Notes under the pieces: model-generated
Seen by the model: the letters and a program-made list of their open reading frames with translations, nothing else
Database searches by the model: none
What the model was told of the DNA's origin: nothing
Translations under genes and position numbers: made by a program
From: Xiphias gladius
Taxonomy: Eukaryota; Chordata; Actinopteri; Istiophoriformes; Xiphiidae
Length of the DNA stretch: 64,000 nt
Assembly (NCBI RefSeq): GCF_016859285.1
Contig: NC_053411.1
Location: 2,853,501 to 2,917,500, forward strand
Direction of reading: 5' to 3'
In this document: positions 37,680-50,259 of the stretch, one piece after another
Numbering within the stretch: position 1 is the first letter of the stretch
Layout of the letters: every line of letters starts with the position of its first letter

Positions 37680-40116
37680 CAGGTTGCTCTGACACAAATA
37701 AATGAACTGTGTTTCTGCGGGGCACACTGACTTTCTTTCACCATACATGAACTGTGTTGAAAAGAGCTTTTTCACTGCTGCCCACTCACTCTGACTGGAT
37801 ACATAACACCGCAATGATAACATGACTGTGCGTGTATGTGTGTGTGTGTGTACCTCAGATTATGATGGATCTATGAACATGTGGTTGAGACGTTAGTCAG
37901 ACATTAGGCTTACATATCAGTGAAAACACATAGAGCGCTGGATATAAACAAACACACACACACACTTTTTTGTTGGCATTCATCTAGGCGAACCTCATCC
38001 TGTACTAGATTTAGACCAACAGGAAGTCTGTTTCATTTTGTTCATGAAATTATATATTATTTATAATGTCCTGTGTTTCTGTGAAGAGATTTAGTGTCTT
38101 TTAAATGTTATTTCTGGATGTTTATTTGCCAAGAATAAACTTTTGCTGAATACAAAGTTATTTTTATGTTTACCTCAGAAATAATAAATCTCTATACATA
38201 ACATAAATAGATCATAAAATAACTGATTTATGAGTTATCAAATTTGAACAAATGTGTTATTAATGTTATTTCTTGGACCAATTTCTATGAATTTTTGTCC
38301 TGTGTTATGACATACATATAAAAACACATTTCACTCTAAAAGTAAGTAAAAATGCTACATATGATTTCATGTAGTGTAAGTGACTCGTAGTTGTAGCTTG
38401 GATGGCTTTAATGGTTTAAAAATGTTATCAGTTTAAAACTTTGGGCAGCTAATGCTAAAAATGTATATTAGTGGAGCCAGATGTTGTGCATTATGTGAAG
38501 GCCAGACTTAAATACGGCCATGTTTAGTCGTCATCACACTGTCAAAACCTCAAATATCAAGCACAATAACAATCAGTGTAATAGGAAGATAATTTTACTT
38601 ATATTGGTGTTTTGTCTAAGCTTCCTACTTTGTAAAATGATTATGGTTAAACTGTTTGACTATAACAATCTATGGATAACAGCATCCACCCAATGGCACA
38701 CATTATGCTATTAAACTATTTTTTTCAAAGCATGATTTCACTGGTTGCTGTTATGGGCCACTTTTGGCTGTCTGAAGCTTGGCCACATAAACATCACTCC
38801 ATGTTGCAGCAAAGCTGCTATTAAATAATGGCAGCACAATTGGAAAGCCAGTAATCCACATGCAGGCAGCGTGGCTAAACAGAGCCAGCTGAATGTGTTT
38901 TTGCGAGTGTGTGTTTGTGTGCCCTTGCAATTGCGTCAGCGCTGCAGGGACGGAAGAAGGACTGAGGTGCCAGAAGAACTGAGAAACTCCACTCTCCAAA
39001 GTCCCCAGCTCTGCCTCTTTCTTAAGTTCCCCACCAATTTTTCCATCCAGCTTTTGCCCATCCATCCTTCCTTTGTCTGTCCCTCCATGCCCTCAGAGTG
39101 CAACAGATGTGTTTGTAATGAAACCTTTATCGGGGCTGTCAACACAACTTAGGGCTGCATGTATAAATCAGTTACGTTAGCATCAGGAAGATATAAAAGT
39201 ATAACCATGCATGGGAAATATGACGACCAGGTCTGGTGGAAAAGTCTTCAAAGGCCAAGATGTACAAATGAATAGCTCCATGCGGATAGGGAGAAAGAGA
39301 GAGAGAGGACAGAAAAATATTTCTTGGAAAAAATTATTTATCAACGTAGTTTCTTTTGCAAATTACGACAAACGGGGAAAAACATACAAGGAGACACAGT
39401 AAAAGAGATGAGCAAATAAAAAGAAAGTTATATATCACCGTCTCACAGCAGTAGTCCATAAGGCACTTGATAATAAACCTTGGAAACTCTTAGAAAGTAT
39501 TAAATAATTTCAGTGCTGCTGGCTGAAAGACAAATCACAGCTGCCAAGGGTAAAAATGCATGAGTCCTAGGTACTGCTGCACTGCCTGTTGCAGGAATAC
39601 ACACGAAGACTCATGCATCAATACTGGTATTTTTTCAAGAACTGTTTTTTGACCAGAATCATTATCTATGGCTTCAGTATGCTTCATACAAAGTGCTCGT
39701 TGGATTGTCTAACAGCATCCAAAAGCACCTTCCCCCACACATTTCCACCAGAGGGGCTGCATCTGGAAATGTTTGTAACTTTCCAAAACGAACAGCAACT
39801 TCACATAACTACCTCCATCTCTTTTCGTGTATACAACTGTGTGCAACACCATGAATACCTTTGAGGAGCATGTCTGAAAGTGGGCACTGATAAGCCAATT
39901 TGTATCTGCGGTTTGTGTCCAGAGAACAAAGACATGAAAAGATACAATTCTTGGAGAGAGATTGTAAAGGCATTGGAATACAGCCAGGGGGACATTGCCA
40001 CTTTCTTTTCACACTCCCTATGAGTTTGGTCATTTGGAACAGGTAAAAACACTTCTGCCTGCTACTTTTAGATGTGGTGACGTCGTATGATCTATCTTGT
40101 TTTGAGCATAGTCAAG

Positions 40117-40179
40117 CCTTAACCCCTAACCCTAACGCTGACCCTTGCTGTTACCTAACCTTAACCTTTAACCTAATCC
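40117..40179 (+). repeat. Degenerate telomere-like (TTAACCC)n tract
   Basis: 'cttaacccctaaccctaac' followed by looser 'cctaaccttaaccttta'. Scattered interstitial tracts like this are common in fish introns; it is short and impure. Confidence 0.7.
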
Positions 40180-43100
40180 AAATCTCTTAAATTCTTTTTC
40201 TAAACTTAACTCTGAGAACTAAATATTTTCTCTCATCCCAACCTTATACTTTTGTCCTTGTTTAGGCACATTACATGCATTAAAATGCTCAGTTGGATCC
40301 CAGCACCAGCTCTTTGATTAAGTGAGAACCAACAAAACGTCCTCATTTTGGAGCATCTCATCTTACAATCCTTATGGAGACATCTGGTCGTTGGAAGGAA
40401 GAGGAGTGGACACTTACACACTCACTTACACACATAGAATGAAAGGCAGCTGTCCAATGAATCTGTACGGACTCTGCTTTCTTTTGCCAAGAGCGAAGAG
40501 CACAGGCGGACAGAAAAGGCGAGGTCAAGACACACTATAGCTGAGGATGAGTCGACCTGGAACCTTGCAGTTGAGGGATCATGTTGCAGCGGGGTTGAGA
40601 CAGTATGGGGCTAAGCCAAAGATGGGGGAGAAAATGGAAATGGGTGGACAGAGAAGACTTCATGCATATGCTGAATAGATAAATAAAATAAACGCTGTAC
40701 TCTACACTAACGGTATTATGTAAGCGCAGCCTTTTTAGATGCTTACAACCCTTTTTTCTTTCCACCTCATCAAACTGTCCTATTTATGTCTAAGTCTGTA
40801 GGGCAAAGATTAATCCAGCTGACTTTCTGTATAAAACCTGTATGGTTGAAAACAATACATAATGAATTAGCCCAATAAGTAAAGTCCCCATTTTTTTGTC
40901 CCACAGATCAAATCTTCTGTGATCATCCATGTTTCTGTGAACCCTGGTAATCAGCCATGCTAAATCTTAAGCTTACAGTATGGTGAGTGATGATAAGAAA
41001 TTTGCAAGATATATTTAAAAAAAGTGCTAGCCCATTAGTATACTTGTGAAAACTTTCCTTGTTTTCCAACAAATTATGGACTCCGCAACATTCATTGTAC
41101 AGCGCTTGTGTTACCTGAAATCCAAAAAAGAAAAAACCACCTCGTGAAAATTATCGTGCAAATGTGAAAAATTATTTGGGTGCAGTGATGTGAGTAACTC
41201 TGACCTTGCTGACCTCCCATGCTAATGAATCTGTTATCAAATCTTTTTTCTCTCCTTTCTCTTAAGAGCAGTCTACAAAACAGTCACGTGGCAGCTTCTC
41301 ATTTTTGTCCAGTGCTGACCGTTACTTTAGCCGGTTGAAAAGACAACGGTCGCTGGCAGAAAGTCACATAAGCTGCTGTTAATTGGGGTTAATTCTGCAA
41401 GTAACTCGAGGGTATGCCAAGAATATCATTTGACCGGTGTCAGGCTTGTGTGCTCTCTCCTACCAGTGTCTGTACTCAGCCAAAGATCATTTGTGAAGGA
41501 GGACACTTCAGTCTGCAACACCACTGCACAATAAAAAAAAAAAAAAAGAGTGTTTTTGTGGTTCCCACAATAATAAGTGATATCTTCTCTAGTAAAATGA
41601 TATAGCTGATCACATCATGTCAGTTTCAGGATGTGCATTCTCCCACTTATCAGCTTAATTGTTCTGAATCCAAAAAAACAAAACAAAACAGTGATAACGA
41701 GACATGCAGTATGTAAACAAGCTGCTAGTTTTACAAGATTAGCCTAGCATTTGAAGGTCAAATTGAAAGTGCCAGATCTCTGCAGATACTTGGTGAGTAC
41801 AATGTTATCGTGACAGATATTACCATATGTTGTAATTAACCATATCAGTTTAGACCATACTATTGGCAGCCAAACAATGTGTTAGCATGGAACATTGCCA
41901 CTGATCGACTTGGTGGTAGGGATCTTCATGGGTCTCAACCATAGACCTGAGTCAGACTATGTCCAAATTGTATTGTGGTAGAGGTAGGTTGGACAATTTT
42001 CTGAACTTCACAAGAGAATTGGACAAGAATGCACACTGCACACGGCAATGTGCAAGGTGTGCAAAGTTGTGAAGAGTAGGGTGGATTGGAAGTTTTCTCC
42101 CAGGCTTTCCTTTTTTCATTTATTTTTCTCACAACTACTTTCATCACCTTTTGTGTGTACAACAAAGTGAATGCTTGAGCAGAAAGGATGTCAGGTATTA
42201 AAACGTATGCTGTTAGATCACGTTTGAATGGCACCACCATAGTGGAGCTTTAAGACTGCATCGCTGTCATTGTAGACAGCAATAAAACTATTTTCCCCTC
42301 CCCTTCTGGTGTGTGTGCTGTTTGTTAATGTAATAGTTTGCAGACATTGCTGAACTCTAACAACCCTTGGAGAGAGCCATACATGTGCAGGGAGGACTTA
42401 TTGCCTGTGGATGTAGTGCAGGTGGCTTGACAATAACTGAGTAACTACATATGCTCTCATCCCTCCCACCTTCAACTAGACCATGTTTACTCTGGAGGGC
42501 TATCTGTCCGTGGCTGGGACCTGCATGTTTAGATAGTCTCAAATGGGGCTGTAGGCCGTCATATAAACTCACTAGTAAAAGGAAGGAACTCTGGGTCTTT
42601 ATGAGACAAACACAACCAGAGACTTTACAAGGAAATTATTTTAATAGGTTCAAACTGATGAACTCAGCCATGGCTCCACTTTGGCAGAGATGTTTTATGT
42701 GAAAGACATCTAAGACTTTGCTCATCATGATGACACAAAGTAATCTAACATTTGCCACGAGGCTGTAGATCGACGGAAACCTTCTTACACAAAGAAATGG
42801 ACATATCTTAAACACTAACATCCTCCATAGAGTTTCTGTGTGTACACGATATGCTCACATTTGGTTTGTATAGCTACAAGTAGGCAGGAATGTGTGCGTG
42901 CCTGCGTATAAATGACACATGCAAACTCCAGCTGTTGCAAACGTAGAGCCAGGCAACACGAGGCATGGGTCCAGCCGGCTAAGTGCTGCATGCCCATCAC
43001 TGCAGCCAGTCAGCTCCAAGTAGGACAGACAGAGCCTACAGGACAGGAATGTGTGGCAAACGCCTCATTACAATGTATAGGGACAGCATATGTAATTAAC

Positions 43101-43599
43101 CATGCAGCAGCCACGCCTTCCCAGCCCGTGAGTGAGGACTAATGGATTGGTTGTTATTGTGTGAGTTGAGCCAAATATGCACACGAAGTGAATGTCAATC
43201 TGTGACACTGCTGGGTCAGCTGACAAGTCTGCACATATTTAGCACACTGGAATATTAACAAAGGCAAATCCCAGCACAGTCACTACTTTACTGCTAGAGG
43301 TAGAAAATGACCAGTTTTACACCTGAACCACGTTTGTGGAAAAAAAGAGTATTTAGTATCCTCAAACAGTATTGAGACCTAATGACACACTTAAGATGCC
43401 TGTGACGTCTTTATACGATATGCTAATAATATGCAACTTTCTGTGTATTGTTACTATGTACTTTTTGTATGTGAGTAGTATGAGTACAAATGCAAGATGG
43501 ATATCAAATAAATCTAAATATCAAAGATGAAGCCAGTAACTGCACAATTAAAACTTGAAAGACAATGAGGTAGGAAGTTCAGCCGTCAGCATTAGCAGT

Positions 43600-43775
43600 G
43601 TGTTAATTCATGAGCTTTAGAGGTGCTGGTAGCTGTAGTTTTTGAACTTTGGCCAGAGACAGGCTAGCTGTTTCCCTCTGCTGCTAGCATTTATGTTAAG
43701 CGAAGTTAATACACAAGAAAGAAAGTGAATAAACAAATTTTTCCAAAAACCATGAAATATTCCTTTTTGAGTTTT
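43600..43775 (+). repeat. Dispersed repeat family B, copy
   Basis: 'gagctttagaggtgctgg' and 'ggctagctgtttccctctgc' match 8700-8862 and 60495-60722; the tail '...atgaaatattcctttt' is typical. Confidence 0.75.
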
Positions 43776-45899
43776 AGTGTTAAAAAGTGTTTAGTGTTTA
43801 GGGTTTGATATAACACCTACATTTCAAAAGAAACAAAGTCCTGGTGTTATGACAGCTCATTGTCACTTGGATTTAAGTCTGTATGTAACGCACTGTAGTG
43901 CACACTGCTTCCAATGAATGGCATGCACCAACAGTGTAAACTGTGTACAGTGCATACTTGATATATACATTTTTAAAAACATTTTTAGGGTTAGAATCTC
44001 TTTAAAGCTCCAAAGTGAATGACTTGAAGATTTATGACTTTTGCAACTCCTTGTAGTCGGATGAAAAAGGGCACTTTGCCCATATTTGTTGGACATATAT
44101 TGGAGGCAGCTAGCAGACGTGTTGTCAACTTCTGTTGTGCTCTGCTGACTAGATGTCAGTCTATGAATATTGATACAAGGGTCCCCCCTCCCCTTGCCCA
44201 GAGCACATAGTGTGTTAGCTATCAACCATTAGCATTTCAAGACATTTTCAAGGCAAAAACTTACTAAATCATTTCTAAGCACAGAGAAAAAAGATATATC
44301 ATTTTCAGGCTGCCAGACAGATAGAGGCTTTTCTTTGAGAGGGCTTGATACTAGTAACCACAGTCTCTGTTATGATACGTGACTGTGGTGCTGAGGTCTT
44401 TCGATATAAAACTATAGAGCTGTTAGTTTAGACCAGCAGAGAATTGTTATCGCGACACCAGTTGGGTTTCACACTGGGATCGGAGTTGGTGTTGTAACAC
44501 ATGGCTCTAAAAACTGCAGGCAGGGCTGAAGGTAAAAAAAGACCACAAACCAAGCAACTCTGTTGGAGGGTTTACAGTTTGCACGACTTTCTGTGCGTTT
44601 ATGAAATTAGTGTTTTCACATCTGTAAATGTATTTAATATTGGCTAATTGTGTGGCTAATTATTACAGTCAAAGCAGGCATAATTCAAAGCAGACATACA
44701 AATGTAAATAGTTATAAAATATTAACCATGAAATGGTACTCCCAAACACACAGGCTGAGATTTAGATTTATTCCACATATTCCAACTTTTATCTCTTTTA
44801 AGAACCAAAAACTGCCCACACAGTGCAGCAGATTTAAGCCAGTTACTAAGACACTGTCATTGTCAATTGTATTTGTGTTTTTGGAACTAGACAGGGTGTC
44901 CCAGCACATGCGCCCCAGTTGTGGAAGGGTTTAGTATAATTGTACTTAGGCCAGTAACCTCTGCTAATGCAACAGAGACTGTATTGGACAGCTTACGCAG
45001 TGCATAATTCAGATCCATGCCTTCTGGATTCCCACGAGGGGGGCTTCAGTATTTCCCTTTTGTCAGTGTTTATGGGGCTTTTGGAAAGGCTAGTGATGAA
45101 TGGCAGCATGCCTGTGGTAGGGATAAAAAAGATCTTTCAATGAGCAAGAAGCAGGCTGTGAAATATGTTCTGTATGATGACTTCACCCCTGTGGGTTTAT
45201 ACAGCCACGTCTTCCTTCAGCTGGCGGGGAAGCAGTGGGGGTTCCACTGATACGAGAGCAGTATGAGCTTTAAAATATCAGCAGGAAGTAAAACTAAAAC
45301 AGTCTTTTAAGTAGTCATTCAAATGTTTTTTTTTTTTCTATTTTTGGTTTTGTGTCATTAATGGGAAATCTAAGAACTCAATTTCATGACAAAAGTAGAA
45401 TTTTCTGTAAAATGTTCATTTTATCATTAATTTCCTTGTCTTCAAATGAACTTTGCCCAAAACACACTTGAAGATGTGGTGTGTGGGGCACAATTGTACT
45501 GGAAAAACTTTGTTGCATTTCGTCTGTCCCTAACCTGGGTAACAGTAAGTACAGCAACCGTCTGGTGCTAGTGATACTGAAGGTTTATTTTCAGTAAATA
45601 TACAGTAGTTACGTTTAAATATATACAGTATACATTAAATATAAATAATATCTCATATTTGGAGTATGTTTTGAACTTTTACACTCTTCAACCTTTCTAA
45701 GGTGGTATACTTAATGTTGTCAAAATCCTCTCAGTTATTGTTTTAAAAGAAGGAACCTTTATAGCACACACTAAGACTGATAAAACTGAAATTTAAGCCA
45801 CTCGATTCCTATCATGCAATGAGGCTTAAAAGTCAGCTCACAGACAGCAGAACGGAAATAGGAAGTTGGCAAGAATTGAGTTATCGTGTACTGTCCTCC

Positions 45900-46091
45900 A
45901 GTGTCAAAAAATGGTACGCGCAGTTCGCACGTCATCAACCATGCGCCGAAACCTTTTACGCACGCGCAATAGTTGCAGCTGACAAATTTCAAACTTTGCG
46001 GCGGGTAGTTGAAGCGAAGACAGAAAAAAAAAAAAAAAACAAAACACAACAAAGGTTCATTGTCGAGGATTTAACCAAAAGTGCTAAGAAA
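45900..46091 (+). promoter_or_regulatory. mad2l1 promoter / 5' UTR with CDE/CHR-like pair
   Basis: CpG-containing stretch just upstream of the mad2l1 ATG. It holds a CRE-like CACGTCA and, on the minus strand, a GC box (46005-45998), four bases, then TTTGAA (45993-45988). This is the spacing of CDE/CHR elements of G2/M genes. A 16-A run (46024-46039) lies in the presumed 5' UTR. The transcription start is not determinable; no TATA box was seen. Confidence 0.5.
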
Positions 46092-46155
46092 ATGACCAGC
46101 ACACTGAAAGGCATTACTTTAAAAGGAAGCGCGGAGATTGTGGCCGAGTTCTTCT
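46092..46155 (+). CDS. mad2l1: mad2l1 coding exon 1
   Basis: 64 nt from ATG, ending in phase 1 at T|GTGAGT. It encodes the short N-terminus and GITLKGSAEIVAEFF. Confidence 0.95.
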
Positions 46156-49100
46156 GTGAGTATTCAGATTTATTTGTTTTGTCAGCGGCCCGTTTTTAAC
46201 GCTGTGGTCACTCGGGCATGCGGTGCTAATGCTACAGGGCCTGTACAGTGTAGCTTCAACGGCAGTGCAGGAGGAGCTCCATTAAAAAAAGAAAAAAAAG
46301 TCTAAGAATAAAGTGGCTAGTTTAAAATGCTTAAGCCCCTCTCTTGACATGAGCACACAACCAACCAAGGTCAGTTTGTTTTGTTAGAAATTTTAAACTT
46401 TTAAGTCAGAACGTGTTCATCGTGACACGCACCGCCCACCATAGACTTATCGTGAAGCAGTCGGGTTGGAGAAACCCAACAGGAGGAAGAGCTCAGCTGA
46501 CTCTTCAAACTGTTCTACATGCCGAGTTCACCAAAAGAATATAACCTTTTCCAAACTGAAAAAACGAGCTCTATACATGTAGATTTTCACATGTACATTT
46601 ATCTGTGTATTTCATCCACACTCGTCTAGTTAGACCGTGGTTAATATTTTGCACAAGTAGTGCTGTACACGGTGTAATCAGATCTGTACTATAATCAGAC
46701 ATGTTATATTTTGGTATATTACTTAATTAGATTGTCTTCTTTTTCTGTATCTCCCCTTTGAATTGAACTGGTTGCACCTTGTCTGAACCACTTGATAAAT
46801 TCTTTCCACCGCAGCATTTGGCATCAACAGCATCCTGTACCAGCGGGGCATCTATCCTCCGGAGACATTCACCAGAGTCACACACTATGACATGAGCCTT
46901 CAGCTCAACACTGATCCCACACTGAAGAATTACCTGACCAATGTGGTATCTCAGCTCAAAGGTAGCCTCACTGGCTTGTTTGTTTCTTCTCCAACAGACC
47001 AACGTTTGGGCTTCTCAAAGCTTTTTTCCAGGGGATTGTCACTGTAGGGGGCAAGAGTGGAAAAAGGCCATGTTTGGTCTCGTCGTGGTGGCATTGTCTC
47101 TTCAAAAGAAACAACAGAAAAACAGAGTTTAATCATTTTGAGTTGAACTAAGTTATTTTGCTGGGGTTCCCTAGAATTTCTGGGGGGAGTATTTGAGTTC
47201 CCCTGCTTTAATCTGGTCTATGGATTGGAGTTCTGCGTGCGTGTAAAACTTAGACCTGAGCCTGACCCAAGACATTAAGCCATATTTTTGCTTTATTTTT
47301 TTCTGTTACTGACAATTGACTGACCAGTTGTATGCAGCACATTGGCTACACTGTCTGTTTTACTCTACCCACTGGGCATTGTGTATCTGCTTGCTAAACT
47401 GGACATGAATGGACACACATTATTGGCTCAGTCAAAAAGAGAAATACAGAAATTTTGTAATGGTGAATACCCGACCCAAACCCCATGGGTCCCAAAAAAT
47501 ATCAGGTTTTGGGTCAGGTACTCGCCATTACGAAATTTCTGTAGCAGAACTCTACCGTGAATTAGCCTTGTTTGCGTAACCAGAAGTGGTCTCTGGCAGT
47601 GGTATTTGCTGGGCCAATTTGGATGATGACCTTGTGGGCAAACCATTTTTATTGATCAGATTTGGTCAAATTATGTATTTATCAGAGAAATTTAGAGCGA
47701 TGTTGAATAATTATTATTAATATTATGAATAAGTACAGAATTCTTTTAGTGAAATCAAATGTGTAGCTACGAAACAAAGGCTGCAAGTAGGGCTTCAACT
47801 AACAATTTATTTTTTTACAGACAAATCGATAAATTGATTAATCAGAAAAATAACGGTCAAATGAATTGACAAAATAATCGTTAGAGGCACCCCTAGTGAA
47901 AAATGCCCATCACATCTGCCCAGGGTGTCGGATTGTGTGTTTTTTGTTCGACTGATGATCCAGAACTAAGAGAGATTCCATCTACTATGACATGAGACAA
48001 AGGCCTGTAACATCCTCACATTTAATAAGCTGCAACTATAGAATTTTGGCATTGGTGCTTTAAAAATGACAAATGATTTATCGATTAGCAAAATATTTGT
48101 GAGTTAATTTTCTGTCGCTCGGCTAATCAATTAATCGACTGATTGTTTCAAGCATAATTTTAATGTTTTTATTGTATTTTGTGTTTTTTTTTTGTATTTT
48201 GTGTGTATTTTGTGATCCCATTCAGACTATTCGGTGTCAGGGTTCAGGTCAGTAACTGGTTGTTCTGTGTTGCAGAGTGGCTGTTTGAGTGCACAGTTCA
48301 GAAGCTGGTGTTGGTGATCACATGTCTGGAAACCAACGAGGTGCTGGAGAGATGGCAGTTCGACATCGAGTGTGACAAGTCAGCCAAGGAGAGCAGGTCA
48401 GCTCCTGTACTGTCTACTTGACCTTGAACAGTCTGAGACGCTATAGTTAATTTAGCAGCACTCTTTAAGTAGTTGAGCACTTTTTGAGACTACTAGTTCA
48501 GGTCATGAACAATGATAAAAAATTACATGGATTTGTAACATTGAAAGGCAGAATTGCTCACCGTGTGTTGGGTCTTTGTGTGTTCGAGTGGCAGTCCGAT
48601 CTGATACCAGCAGATGGCAGCCATGACTCATCTGCCAGAGCAACACACATTTCAGTTTAAGTTTGGTTACATTCTGTATTTTTCTTGTAATTTACTACTC
48701 ACATGCATAGACCCAAACCAGCAATGAACTGATCCCACTTACAAGTATTGTGTGTGTATCTCTGTACCGTAGAGCTCCATTGTTGTCTTGAGACTACTAA
48801 AAACAGCAGTGAGCCACACTGTTGCACTGGCTCACACGTTCCGTCATTACCATGAACACACACAATGTAGTTTATTTTGGCTCAGTCCCACACACCGTCC
48901 AGCCGCCTCTAATACTCACTAAAGCACCAAATGTGGATAATTCCACCATTGAAAATAGTGCCCAACAAATGCACAATTTCCTCCTGTTTGAGTAACGTCT
49001 GAGAAAAGAGAGTGTTTAGGGGCGGATTAATACATTGTGAATTTTGTTCATTTCCTGGGATTTGTTTAAAAAATAATCAAGTTTAACAATGGCAGACTTA

Positions 49101-49868
49101 TTGTTATCAAAGAATGAATACATTTGTTTGCAGTGTCTTTAGGTTTTTCAAAATAAAAACTTTGAACCAGTGGTTATAACAAGACCTGTTTGTCAGTAAT
49201 GGTCAAACCACCAAACTGTGGTAGCATTTGGAAAGGCAGCACTCAACTGAATGTGCAAAGTGCAGGCAGCCGGCCATAACAAAACAAGCTGCTACTTTGT
49301 ATTTGGCCAGAATCCTGTGAATAGAGAGCATTACCTTGCCTGTACATACAGTTGCACACCTGTTCATGTCGGCCATTTTCACCTGACAGTTCTCACTTGG
49401 ACACTGCACTGCTCTTCTCCATTGTGTATGTACATAGTACTTTAGATAATGTGTTTTAATTGAGTTTGCCTGTGTTTCCCAGTGCTCCCAGAGAGAAGTC
49501 CATTAAGACCATTCAGGATGAGATCCGTTCTATCATTAGACAGATAACAGCCACAGTTACTTTCCTGCCACTGCTGGAGAAGCTGTGTGAGTAACCAGAC
49601 AGTTTTTAATATTATTTTAAGTTTTGGATAATGGACATATAAATGTAACAGCTGACTAATCCTTTTGACCCTCTGGCCCTCGCCCCCTCTTCCAGGTGCG
49701 TTTGATCTCCTGGTCTACACGGACAAAGACCTGGTGGTTCCAGACAAGTGGGAAGAGTCAGGGCCGCAGATCATTGACCAATCAGAGGAGGTGCGTTTAC
49801 GTTCCTTCACCACCTCCATCCACAAGGTGAATAGCATGGTGGCGTACAAGAGGACCGAATCCGTTTAA
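46092..49868 (+). CDS. mad2l1: Mitotic spindle assembly checkpoint protein MAD2A, complete five-exon gene
   Basis: Exons 46092-46155, 46815-46961, 48276-48396, 49483-49586 and 49696-49868 join to 609 nt, 202 aa plus TAA; human MAD2L1 is 205 aa and the three-residue difference is at the N-terminus. MAD2 is a HORMA-domain protein that binds MAD1 and CDC20 at unattached kinetochores and, in the mitotic checkpoint complex, blocks APC/C. Visible landmarks are GSAEIVAEFF, INSILYQRGIYPPETF, RWQFDIECDK, the IIRQITATVTFLP helix containing the Arg-Gln dimer-interface pair, and the C-terminal safety belt (DKDLVVPDKWEESGPQ, HKVNSMVAYK). All splice sites are GT/AG and all phases close. It converges on pde5a downstream. 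Identity is secure. Confidence 0.97.
46815..46961 (+). CDS. mad2l1: mad2l1 coding exon 2
   Basis: 147 nt after acceptor CCGCAG, starting SFGINSILYQRG and ending NVVSQLK, with donor G|GTAGCC (phase 1). Confidence 0.96.
47445..47543. repeat. Inverted repeat with about 38-bp arms
   Basis: Left arm 'tacagaaattttgtaatgg...cgacccaaa' pairs with the reverse complement of 'tttgggtcagg...ccattacgaaatttctgta' with few mismatches and a loop of about 20 bases. This is typical of a small foldback or MITE-like element. Confidence 0.85.
47795..48160 (+). repeat. Dispersed repeat family E (TTAATCGATT-type), copy 1
   Basis: 'aatcgataaattgattaatc' near the start and 'tcaattaatcgactgattg' at the end bracket 'gtgaaaaatgcccatcac'. 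I recognise this as a very common fish interspersed repeat. Confidence 0.75.
48276..48396 (+). CDS. mad2l1: mad2l1 coding exon 3
   Basis: 121 nt after TTGCAG; EWLFECTVQKLV through RWQFDIECDKSAKES; donor AG|GTCAGC (phase 2). Confidence 0.96.
48710..48990 (+). repeat. Dispersed repeat family D, copy 3
   Basis: 'acaagtattgtgtgtgtatc', 'agagctccattgttgtcttg' and 'gagccacactgttgcactgg' match 23185-23350 and inverted 25020-25195. Lies in mad2l1 intron 3. Confidence 0.75.
49483..49586 (+). CDS. mad2l1: mad2l1 coding exon 4
   Basis: 104 nt after TTTCCCAG; SAPREKSIKTIQDEIRS through TFLPLLEKL; donor T|GTGAGT (phase 1). Confidence 0.96.
49696..49868 (+). CDS. mad2l1: mad2l1 coding exon 5 (terminal)
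   Basis: 173 nt after CTTCCAG; AFDLLVYTDKDLVVP through VNSMVAYKRTESV and stop TAA. It encodes the mobile C-terminal safety belt. Confidence 0.96.
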
Positions 49869-50227
49869 ACGTCTCCTCAACCCCATGAGCTGTATATAGC
49901 ACCAACCACTGCCCTTTATAGAAAACAGCAAATTTTACACTGCCCTGTCCTACCTCAGTGTTTGCATCTCTGTCCGCTATCCTGTACACTGAGAGTTCTC
50001 CTGCTTTCCCTCTCAGAACTTCACTTTGTCTCATTTGGGTTTTTGAGAAGGATGTGTAGACAGTCTTGTCTCCCTAAACTAATGTAAATATTTCTCATAA
50101 GCAGTGATTTGTCTGTTAGGAACAAACTTTTCTTTACTGATGTTTTGTCCTTTTCTCTCAAGTTGTCCAACTCTGTTTTAGAAGCTAGTGGTTTATATGT
50201 TAAACTTTTATAAAATGTCATTAAAAA

Positions 50228-50233
50228 AATAAA
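50228..50233 (+). terminator. mad2l1 poly(A) signal
   Basis: AATAAA 360 nt past the stop codon, followed by a T-rich stretch (GGCTGTTTTTTTTGG), the usual layout of a cleavage site. Confidence 0.7.
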
Positions 50234-50259
50234 TGTAATTTGGCTGTTTTTTTTGGTAT

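Larger units (their letters stand above)
33001..45899. other. Gene-free intergenic DNA, right half of the arsj-mad2l1 interval
   Basis: No exon with known homology. It holds repeat families A and B, a long (GT)n tract, a telomere-like tract and two unexplained open frames (36253-36579 and 45017-45250) treated as findings. Confidence 0.6.
46962..48275 (+). other. mad2l1 intron 2, with repeats
   Basis: 1.3-kb intron containing a hairpin at 47445-47543 and a family E repeat at 47795-48160; no exon seen. Introns 1 (46156-46814), 3 (48397-49482, with a family D repeat) and 4 (49587-49695) are likewise non-coding. Confidence 0.85.

Noticed and set aside
37464..37823. 119-codon His/Thr-repeat frame
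   Set aside because: Translation of the (GT)n microsatellite.
40117..40179. Interstitial telomere as a chromosome-fusion scar
   Set aside because: Too short and impure; similar tracts are scattered through fish genomes.
43863..44225. 120-codon minus-strand frame
   Set aside because: Cys/Ser-rich AT-biased composition with no family features; overlaps repeat-like sequence.
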